Assembly: GCA_937893205.1 (NCBI GenBank)
Contig: CALBJU010000108.1
Coordinates: 1 to 5,254 of the forward strand
Source of the DNA: an uncultured Bacteroidota bacterium
GTDB taxonomy: Bacteria > Bacteroidota > Rhodothermia > Rhodothermales > UBA10348
Direction of reading: 5' to 3'
DNA: 5,254 nt
Position numbers and translations under genes: made by a program. The notes beneath the pieces were generated by a model that had not been told where the DNA came from, made no database searches, and saw nothing but the letters and a program-made list of their open reading frames with translations. Positions within the stretch are counted from its first letter, which is position 1. Each line of letters starts with the position of its first letter. This document shows positions 1-5,254 of this stretch, in pieces.

Positions 1-2
1 TC

Positions 3-86
3 TGCATCTACAAGTTTCTCTACGTGTGGCTTGATTTCACCGCTCCGGATGGTGCACAATTCGGCGGCGATAGCTTTGCAATTTGA
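3..86 (+). CDS. Possible C-terminal tail of an upstream gene (partial)
   Basis: An open frame enters from the left edge and ends at TGA 84-86, giving 27 residues that begin CIYKFLYVWLDF and end GGDSFAI. The aromatic-rich start and acidic, glycine-containing end look protein-like, but I do not recognise a family. A 28-codon open stretch is common by chance, and frame 1 is also open here as far as about base 93, so the support is weak. The alternative is that this is intergenic DNA in front of a minus-strand gene starting with the ATG complementary to bases 5-7. The sequence left of the window would settle it. Confidence 0.25.
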   Translation, partial: CIYKFLYVWLDFTAPDGAQFGGDSFAI

Positions 87-177
87 CGGCTGATTCAGGA
101 TGTTGCTGTGCCTTCAGCGTTAGTCACAATGGCACCGCAGCGCCCCAACCGGGCTGCGCTCAACAAAAAGGAAGATC
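87..177 (+). promoter_or_regulatory. Leader region of the esterase gene, with a hairpin and ribosome binding site
   Basis: This non-coding stretch ends in a strong Shine-Dalgarno, AAGGAAG at 168-174, close to the ATG at 178, which supports that start. A GC-rich hairpin at 139-160 pairs AGCGC with GCGCT and CCC with GGG around an AACC loop, with a two-base CT bulge. It ends eight bases before the Shine-Dalgarno. It has no following T-run, so it is not a typical intrinsic terminator; it could stabilise the leader or affect translation, but that is inference. A weak promoter-like pair, TTGCTG (103-108) and CACAAT (125-130) with 16-base spacing, matches the sigma-70 consensus poorly and is only a candidate. 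Confidence 0.35.
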
Positions 178-2121
178 ATGAAAGATATCAGAGTTTGGAT
201 TCTTAGCTGTCTGCTACTCGTCGGCTGCCAGAGCGGGGGAATTTCCTCCAGCGATGATATCGATACTACATTTCGCGTTTCCAAGCTGATTTCGACTGGA
301 ATGATTGCCCAGCGTGGTGCACTGTTGCCGGTCTGGGGCTACGCACCTCCCGGGACTGAAGTCACGGTCACGATGGGGGAAGATTCTCATCAGGGAAGGA
401 GCGCCCGTGATGGAAAATGGCGCGTGGAGCTGATGGCGCAGCCGGTGGGAGGACCTCATTCGATGGAGATTACCGATGGCACAGACGTAATCGAAGTGTC
501 TGATATCTGGTTTGGCGATGTGTGGGTTGCCTCCGGACAATCGAACATGGCGTGGTTGGTATCCAACTCGAATAACGCTGAAGAGGAAATCGCCAGCGCA
601 GATCATCCGCTGATTCGCCACTTCCGGGTGCCGCTGTCTTGGTCCGAGTATCCGGAGGACGAGCTGGCCGGAGGAGATTGGCAAATTGCCGATCCGGAGC
701 ACGTCGGCAGTTTCTCAGCCGTGGCATACTATTTCGCACGCGAACTCCAAAAACACGTGGACGTGCCCATCGGTTTGGTCCACTCCTCGTGGGGCGGAAG
801 CCGTGTAGAGCCCTGGATGAGTCAGGAGGTGTTCGGCGAAGAAGCGCTGCGGGCGTTGAAAGCTGAGGATCGAGAAAGAACAGAGGCTCTGCAAGATCGG
901 CTGAACGAAAAGCATGGAGCACTCCCAACCGTGGATGGTGGGTTAGTGGATGGGGACGCGACGTGGGCCGATCCAGAGCTGGATACATCGGAGTGGGCAG
1001 AGATCACCGCACCTGGAAGATGGGAGGAGCAGGGATACGATGAAATCGACGGAATCGCGTGGTATCGATTGAACATCGAGCTGACGGCCGAAGAAATTGG
1101 TGACTCGGACGTGATGATCGGGCTCGGGCGAATCGATGATTCAGACATTTCGTGGGTGAACGGAGTTCAGGTGGGGGCTACGACCAGTAGATCGCGATTG
1201 CCGAGGGAATACCTCGTGCCCGTGGGCACGCTGCATCCTGGCCACAACGTGATAACCGTTCGGGTGGAGGATACCGGGGGAATTGGCGGGATCCGCGGCG
1301 AAGAAAACGAAATGTGGTTGGAAACGGCCCAGGGCCGACGGTCACTCGCAGGGTCCTGGGAATTCAAAATTGGAGCCCTGGTTCTCCCACAAATTCGAGC
1401 TCGGCAGCACGAGCCCACCCAGCTCTATAACAAGATGATTCATCCCATGCTGTCCTACCCCGTGATGGGATTCTTGTGGTATCAGGGCGAATCAAATGCT
1501 GGTGAGCAGGATGCGGTAGAATACGCGGAGCTTTTTCAGAAGATGATAACGAGCTGGCGGGATCTCTGGGAGGTCGAAGATGCTCCTTTCCTGTTCGTTC
1601 AACTGGCCAACTTCATGCAGCCATCCGACACGCCGACAGAAAGCAATTGGGCCGTGCTTCGTGAATCGCAGGCAGCGGCGCTCGCCCTTCCGAACGTGGG
1701 TCAGGCAGTTATCATTGATATCGGGGAGGCCAATGACATTCATCCACGCAATAAACAGGACGTGGGACTCCGTCTCTCATTGGCTGCCAGACATATTGCA
1801 TATGGCGAAAAGATCGAGTACTCGGGCCCGATGTACGCGTCACACCGCGTGGACGGTGAAAATATCGTCATCGAGTTCTCGCACGCTGAATCCGGGCTGA
1901 TGGCGCGTGGTGGATCGCCTGGTGGTTTCGCTATCGCAGGATCGGATGGGACCTACCACTGGGCGACCGCGACAATTGATGGCACCTCACTGACCGTTAC
2001 CAGCTCAGAGGTCTCCAATCCCGTTTCAGTGCGATATGCGTGGGCCAACAATCCCGACCGCGCCAACCTGTACAACGGCGAAGGATTACCTGCTTCACCC
2101 TTCAGGACCGGTGGGCAGTAA
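178..2121 (+). CDS. Sialate O-acetylesterase-like SGNH-fold lipoprotein
   Basis: Predicted to remove O-acetyl groups from sialic acid or other acetylated glycans at the cell envelope. The N-terminus is a lipoprotein signal: a hydrophobic stretch ending in the lipobox LVGC (residues 14-17). Cys17 would be lipidated, and Gln18 at +2 fits outer-membrane sorting. A beta-rich N-terminal region (about 32-110) precedes the catalytic domain. The catalytic blocks are GQSNM (120-124, nucleophile Ser122), SSWGGSRVEPW (203-213), WYQGESNA (434-441) and DIHP (520-523, Asp520 and His522), all typical of the DUF303/SASA family. Residues about 258-395 look like an inserted galactose-binding jelly-roll domain, as in large bacterial members of the family. 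Residues about 545-647 form a C-terminal beta domain. The length (647) is normal and the frame is intact. The start is supported by AAGGAAG upstream. The gene stands alone on its strand and converges on the minus-strand block. True substrate specificity (sialate versus xylan or other acetyl esters) cannot be read from the sequence, and no sialidase or transporter is adjacent. Confidence 0.9.
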   Translation: MKDIRVWILSCLLLVGCQSGGISSSDDIDTTFRVSKLISTGMIAQRGALLPVWGYAPPGTEVTVTMGEDSHQGRSARDGKWRVELMAQPVGGPHSMEITDGTDVIEVSDIWFGDVWVASGQSNMAWLVSNSNNAEEEIASADHPLIRHFRVPLSWSEYPEDELAGGDWQIADPEHVGSFSAVAYYFARELQKHVDVPIGLVHSSWGGSRVEPWMSQEVFGEEALRALKAEDRERTEALQDRLNEKHGALPTVDGGLVDGDATWADPELDTSEWAEITAPGRWEEQGYDEIDGIAWYRLNIELTAEEIGDSDVMIGLGRIDDSDISWVNGVQVGATTSRSRLPREYLVPVGTLHPGHNVITVRVEDTGGIGGIRGEENEMWLETAQGRRSLAGSWEFKIGALVLPQIRARQHEPTQLYNKMIHPMLSYPVMGFLWYQGESNAGEQDAVEYAELFQKMITSWRDLWEVEDAPFLFVQLANFMQPSDTPTESNWAVLRESQAAALALPNVGQAVIIDIGEANDIHPRNKQDVGLRLSLAARHIAYGEKIEYSGPMYASHRVDGENIVIEFSHAESGLMARGGSPGGFAIAGSDGTYHWATATIDGTSLTVTSSEVSNPVSVRYAWANNPDRANLYNGEGLPASPFRTGGQ

Positions 2122-2140
2122 CGGCGTTTTTCAATTCCTG

Positions 2141-2805
2141 TTACGTCTTCTCAAAGAGCTGAAGTGCTTCATCCTCATCTACCACTAGGCTGAAGTATTT
2201 ACCTGCTACCATCCAGGCGACGCCGAATGCCCACAGCGCGATCGCCTCGGCATAATATGTGACTCTCCATGCGTCTGGCATCGCGTCGGAAGGCAGGAAT
2301 GCAGAAGCCAACAGGCCTAGCATCGCTCCGATTATTACCATTCCGCAGATCAGGTAGATCCTGCCCCGTCGTCCCTTCTTGCCACTGTGGTCCTTCGTGT
2401 TTTTTCTGAAGGGCCCAAGGCAGAAATAAGCGCGTAGTGAGAATAGCGCTGACGCGGCAACGTAGTGGATTATTGAGGTTGTGTCAGGGCCGCACGTAGC
2501 GCAGGACGTCGGAAAAATGGCAACGGAAATTGCTGCCACCGATGCGATCTTACTCGCCCATTCTTCTCTCGAAGTATGTCCATTGTATGCCCACAAGAGG
2601 GCGTGTATGCCCACAAGAGGGCGCCCACGATGAACAACATTCCCACGAATGCATCGCGGCCATCGGTATAGTATGGGGCACTTATCGACGAAAGTGGTCC
2701 GGTCGCTAGCACGGTAACGACAATGGGGAGAGAAAACGCGATGAGTCCCATTATCAGGCGCAGTGCCCTGTAATCAAAGACTATACCCCTTTTGGAATGA
2801 CTCAT
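2141..2805 (-). pseudogene. Six-helix membrane protein of unknown function, frameshifted by a 20-bp duplication
   Basis: Two overlapping minus-strand frames (2805-2470 and 2614-2141) are halves of one gene. Both contain ALLWAY at the junction, encoded by the two copies of a 20-bp tandem duplication. Removing one copy joins them as VGALLWAYNGHTSREEW and gives 214 residues, with TAA at 2143-2141. The restored protein has about six hydrophobic segments (roughly residues 14-35, 52-67, 78-92, 105-123, 143-164 and 178-197). It also has the patterns SISAPYYTDGRDAFVG and IFPTSC, which resemble a family of small uncharacterised bacterial membrane proteins with an SISxYYxTxxRDxFVG motif; this is recalled similarity, not a search result. 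As sequenced, translation stops at 2470 after a 111-residue product with a changed tail. A GTG at 2614 could restart the second half, but no clear Shine-Dalgarno precedes it. The main ATG at 2805 also lacks a clear Shine-Dalgarno. It lies 33 bases after the gamma-glutamyltransferase stop, so the genes may be co-transcribed. Function unknown. Confidence 0.85.
2584..2623. repeat. Perfect 20-bp tandem duplication, two copies
   Basis: The unit TGTATGCCCACAAGAGGGCG occurs at 2584-2603 and again, identically and directly abutting, at 2604-2623. The match does not extend past either end: base 2583 differs from 2603, and base 2604 differs from 2624. Because 20 is not a multiple of three, the second copy shifts the reading frame of the minus-strand membrane-protein gene that contains it. 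Confidence 0.97.
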
Positions 2806-2838
2806 AACGAACTGTAACTAATTGACGAGAGTGAAGTG

Positions 2839-4527
2839 TCAGTGTGCCACCGCCATCCCGTCTTTTCTGGGATCCGAAGCGGCTGCCCATCCACGTTCGA
2901 GGCGCATCACGGCCTGCGCACCTCCAAACGAGACCCTGCTTTCGTCAACAATTGTGTGGCCCATCGAAGTGAGCGCAGCGCGCACTTCTGTTGAAATGGG
3001 AGCCTCAAGGGCTACCCGGGCTCCGGACTGGTGCCTGAATCTAGGGGCGTCGAGAGCCTCTTGAAGATCCATTCCGAAAACGACGATGTTCAGTAGCACT
3101 TGCACGTGCGCCTGTGGCTGCATTGACCCGCCCATGATACCATAGCTGAGCCATGGCTCTTGAGAGCCGTCCGAGCTTGCACGCGTAACGAAAGGGGGGA
3201 TTATCGTGTGAAAGGGCCTTTTGCCGGGCGCTAGTGTGTTGGCCAGGCCCTCTTCCAGCGTAAATCCAGCACCGCGGTCCTGAAGAACAAAACCAGTTCC
3301 AGGTACGACCACTCCCGATCCGAATTCCTGGTAGATGCTGTTGATAAATGAAATCATATTGCCGAATTGATCGGCCGCCGACAAATAAATGGTGTCGCCT
3401 CCAGTCACTATTTCACCGGGTTCCTGGTGCGAGGCGGCGAGGTTTGGATTGAGCTTCTCGCGCCGCGACTCGATGAAGATGTCGGCTAGCATATCCGCGG
3501 TTGAGACCGTCATATAGTCCGGGTCTCCTACGTACTGCGCGAGGTCGGCGAAAGCGATCTTCTTTGCTTCGATCAGGTGATGCAGGTATTGCGCCGAGTT
3601 ATGGCCCATGCCTTCGAAATCGTAGGGCTCAAGGATGCGCAGCATCTCGAGTGCCGCGATTCCCTGGCCATTGGGAGGCAGCTCCCACAGCCGATATTCC
3701 CTGAATGGGACAGAGACGGGCTCTACCCATTCCGCCCGATGATTTTTTAGATCATCCAGGGTCAGAAAGCCTCCTAGCGCCTTCACCCGATTAACAATCT
3801 GTGCGCCCAATTCTCCTCCATAAAAAACTTCGGGACCTTGATCGACTATCATCTGCAGAGAACGGGCAAAGTCAGGGTTCCGATACCACTCACCCTCTCG
3901 AGGGGCACGTTCACCGTCGATTAAAAACGTTGCACTCGCTCCGACATCCTGTTTGAGTATCTCGACCTCAGCCGCCCATTGCTTCGCGATAATAGGGGAG
4001 ACGGGAAAACCGTTCTTTGCGAGCTGAATTGCAGGTGCAAAGGCTCTAGCGAGGCTTATCGTTCCGTGTCGTTCAAGCAGCGCCACCCATCCGGAGAGCG
4101 CTCCCGGTACCGTTATGGGTTCGGCTCCCCGAAGAGGGACGCTGTCGTATCCGCGACGCAGCAGTTCCTCTCGCGTCATGAGACTCCCCGCCCGCCCACT
4201 CGCATTTAGCCCTATGAGCTTCTGTTCTTCGGCAGACCACAGGATGGCAAACATGTCTCCGCCGATTCCCGACGCGTGTGGCTCGACCAGATTGAGAACG
4301 ACAGCGGCCGTGACAGCCGCGTCGATCGCGTTGCCACCTTCCTGCAATACCGCAAGCCCGGCCGTGCTGGCTAGAGGATGGCTCGTAGCGATGGCACCGT
4401 TCGGGGCGTAGACCGTCGACTTTCCCGCAAGTGTTGAGGCTCGTCGATCTTGAGCATGGGCGAGAGGCATGGTGAGCAGCAGGCCAAAAAGGGCTACGAA
4501 AATGGATGTTTGGCTCGATTTAAGCAT
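2839..4527 (-). CDS. ggt: Gamma-glutamyltransferase-family N-terminal nucleophile hydrolase, secreted
   Basis: A periplasmic enzyme expected to cleave gamma-glutamyl bonds (glutathione and similar) or related amides, made as a precursor that cuts itself into two subunits. It has a Sec signal peptide (residues 1-25, cleavage after AHA). Large-subunit landmarks are GAIATSHPLAS (44-54), EGGNAIDAAV (63-72), GIGGDMF (87-93) and NASGRAG (108-114). Arg112 probably corresponds to the substrate-carboxylate-binding Arg114 of E. coli GGT. The self-cleavage site is GGD/T at 376-379, so Thr379 is the nucleophile and the small subunit is 184 residues. Oxyanion-type glycines lie in GIMGGSMQPQAH (463-474). 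The usual TTH at the nucleophile is TIY here, the E. coli Ser-Ser pair is His440-Thr441 (KRPFHT), and the lid/Asp433 region reads LQDRGAGF. This places it with divergent GGT-like proteins near the YwrD/cephalosporin-acylase side, where hydrolysis may outweigh transfer (inference). The C-terminus SDPRKDGMAV and the length of 562 are typical. The start is supported by GAGGAAA upstream. Confidence 0.93.
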   Translation of the reverse strand: MLKSSQTSIFVALFGLLLTMPLAHAQDRRASTLAGKSTVYAPNGAIATSHPLASTAGLAVLQEGGNAIDAAVTAAVVLNLVEPHASGIGGDMFAILWSAEEQKLIGLNASGRAGSLMTREELLRRGYDSVPLRGAEPITVPGALSGWVALLERHGTISLARAFAPAIQLAKNGFPVSPIIAKQWAAEVEILKQDVGASATFLIDGERAPREGEWYRNPDFARSLQMIVDQGPEVFYGGELGAQIVNRVKALGGFLTLDDLKNHRAEWVEPVSVPFREYRLWELPPNGQGIAALEMLRILEPYDFEGMGHNSAQYLHHLIEAKKIAFADLAQYVGDPDYMTVSTADMLADIFIESRREKLNPNLAASHQEPGEIVTGGDTIYLSAADQFGNMISFINSIYQEFGSGVVVPGTGFVLQDRGAGFTLEEGLANTLAPGKRPFHTIIPPFVTRASSDGSQEPWLSYGIMGGSMQPQAHVQVLLNIVVFGMDLQEALDAPRFRHQSGARVALEAPISTEVRAALTSMGHTIVDESRVSFGGAQAVMRLERGWAAASDPRKDGMAVAH

Positions 4528-4534
4528 CTACGAG

Positions 4535-4541
4535 TTTCCTC
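4535..4541 (-). promoter_or_regulatory. Ribosome binding site of the gamma-glutamyltransferase gene
   Basis: On the minus strand GAGGAAA lies seven bases before the ATG at 4527. It supports that start, which also gives a complete signal peptide. The 50-base gap back to the upstream beta-barrel gene holds no clear hairpin terminator. Confidence 0.7.
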
Positions 4542-4577
4542 GTTGTTGGTGCATTAATGACTGGAGCCTGTATCAGT

Positions 4578-5190
4578 TCACATTCCGAATACCAGACCGA
4601 TCCTGATGGGCAAGTATTTCGTGCTCTCATCTTCGGTGAATGCAATGCGGTATGTCCCCTCTACAAACAGGCTCGCTTTCGAACTGAACCCCATTTCAAA
4701 CCCTCCGCCAACAGCAGCTCCAAAAGCCGTTTCTTCCTCGACGAATTCCGCACTTCTCACTGGATCCATCAGTGCTCACTGTGACGTCGCTGATGGATCG
4801 AGTATACATGCCCCCCATTCCGATCAGGTAAGGGCTGAAGGATCCGCCCGTTCCAATGTTGAATTTCAGTCCAGCACTCAATGAGAGCATGGAAATATCT
4901 CCCCCACTGATGTCGATGTCCATGCCCAACGCACCCAGGTCATCTAAAAGATCGTCAACATCCAGTAAAAAGTTACTGTAGTCGACCCCGCCAATCAGCT
5001 CCAGACCAGATCCGAACGAATACCCTATGGCCGCACCGGCGTTGTAACCCAACCCCCAGAAGTCGGTGAATTCCGTGGGATCCAGTGGCAATGCACCTCC
5101 GCCGCCCACATAAATATTCAGCCCTGACTGTGCCAGAGCGGGTGTGCCAATGACTGAGCAAAAAAGAACGATCGCAAGGAAATTTTTCAT
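4578..5190 (-). pseudogene. Small outer-membrane beta-barrel protein, frameshifted near its C-terminus
   Basis: The first frame (5190-4696) begins with a Sec signal peptide, MKNFLAIVLF through TPALA, with cleavage after residue 20. It continues with alternating glycine/aromatic/hydrophobic strands such as LNIYVGGGGALPL (24-36), YNAGAAIGYSFGSGLELIGG (49-68), MLSLSAGLKFNIG (101-113) and SPYLIGMGGMYTRS (119-132). This is the pattern of eight-strand-type outer-membrane barrels (OmpA/OMP_b-brl-like). After about residue 140 this frame degenerates into a Cys/Trp/Arg-rich tail. Good barrel sequence resumes in the frame ending at 4578: SAEFVEEETAFGAAVGGGFE, strands through SLFVEGTYRIAF, and LPIRIGLVFGM at the end. 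Removing one base between about 4778 and 4750 joins them into 203 codons. A TGA in the second frame at 4778-4776 sets the upstream limit of the shift. The ATG is supported by AGGA seven bases upstream. The role is unknown; such barrels are often structural or adhesion proteins. It is first in the minus-strand block, 50 bases before the gamma-glutamyltransferase gene. Confidence 0.8.
4763..4799. repeat. Perfect 10-bp inverted repeat at the beta-barrel frameshift
   Basis: GATCCATCAG at 4763-4772 is the exact reverse complement of CTGATGGATC at 4790-4799, with a 17-base loop. It lies inside coding sequence, and its second arm in the coding direction falls within the short interval where the reading frame changes. 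It has no adjacent T-run on either strand, so it is not a terminator. Confidence 0.9.
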
Positions 5191-5197
5191 GGAGTCA

Positions 5198-5222
5198 TCC
5201 TGAACGTGAGGCGAATCTTATA
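5198..5222 (-). promoter_or_regulatory. Ribosome binding site and candidate -10 box of the beta-barrel gene
   Basis: AGGA (5201-5198, minus strand) lies seven bases before the ATG at 5190 and is a good Shine-Dalgarno. Further upstream TATAAG (5222-5217) follows a run of T and resembles a sigma-70 -10 box. The hexamer at 17-base spacing (AGCCAG) is a poor -35, so the promoter call is tentative. If real, this would be the promoter for the whole minus-strand block, with a leader of about 20 bases. Confidence 0.4.
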
Positions 5223-5254
5223 AAAAAACCTAAACACACCTGGCTAGGTCGTGA

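Noticed and set aside
129..206. Small upstream open frame overlapping the esterase start (25 codons)
   Set aside because: No Shine-Dalgarno precedes its ATG, and it runs through the hairpin and the esterase ribosome binding site out of frame; probably chance.
214..1148. Long minus-strand open frames opposite the esterase gene
   Set aside because: They lie fully inside the well-supported esterase, show Arg/Pro/Ser-rich compositions typical of antisense frames, and have no recognisable domains.
2106..2132. Possible terminator between the convergent genes
   Set aside because: CCG/CGG around the esterase stop pairs only three bases before the T-run at 2127-2131, too weak to call.
2470..2614. 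Two separate overlapping membrane-protein genes, or programmed frameshifting
   Set aside because: The overlap is fully explained by the exact 20-bp duplication, and the shared ALLWAY in both frames is a copy of the same codons. No slippery heptamer is evident.
3501..4411. Plus-strand open frames opposite the gamma-glutamyltransferase gene
   Set aside because: They are antisense to conserved catalytic motifs, lack protein-like composition, and have no convincing ribosome binding sites.
4557..4884. Plus-strand open frames over the beta-barrel gene
   Set aside because: They oppose barrel-like coding sequence with signal peptide and Shine-Dalgarno on the other strand and have no recognisable features.
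178..5190. A sialic acid or glutathione catabolic gene cluster
   Set aside because: Only one esterase and one gamma-glutamyltransferase are present, on opposite strands, with no sialidase, lyase, kinase or transporter. Nothing ties them to one pathway.

Overview
The window comes from a Gram-negative bacterium. It carries a lipobox-type secreted esterase, a signal-peptide-bearing periplasmic enzyme and a small outer-membrane beta-barrel protein. GC content looks moderate (slightly above 50% by eye). No gene pins down a phylum. Large lipoprotein SGNH esterases of this type are common in Bacteroidota, Planctomycetota, Verrucomicrobiota and related environmental lineages, and the gamma-glutamyltransferase variant is also widespread in environmental bacteria, so a marine or soil metagenomic origin is plausible but unproven.

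Layout. Bases 1-177 form the left edge: possibly the last codons of an upstream plus-strand gene, then a short leader with a GC-rich hairpin and a good Shine-Dalgarno. Bases 178-2121 (+) encode a 647-residue sialate O-acetylesterase-like lipoprotein. It converges, with only 19 bases between stop codons, on a block of three minus-strand genes. In transcription order these are a small outer-membrane beta-barrel protein (5190-4578), a secreted gamma-glutamyltransferase-family enzyme (4527-2839) and a six-helix membrane protein of unknown function (2805-2141). Gaps of 50 and 33 bases and the absence of a visible terminator between them make a single transcript plausible.

The most notable feature is that the first and last genes of this minus-strand block are both frameshifted, while the enzyme between them is intact. 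The membrane-protein gene is broken by a perfect 20-bp tandem duplication (2584-2623). Removing one copy restores one continuous 214-codon frame. The beta-barrel gene carries a +1 shift between about 4778 and 4750, and deleting one base restores 203 codons. A perfect 10-bp inverted repeat lies at the shift. These may be real inactivating or switchable mutations, or sequence/assembly errors.

Functionally, the esterase would act on acetylated glycans at the outer membrane and the gamma-glutamyltransferase on gamma-glutamyl or related amide substrates in the periplasm. Nothing in the sequence links them into one pathway. I found no RNA genes, CRISPR array, insertion sequence or convincing new multi-gene system.
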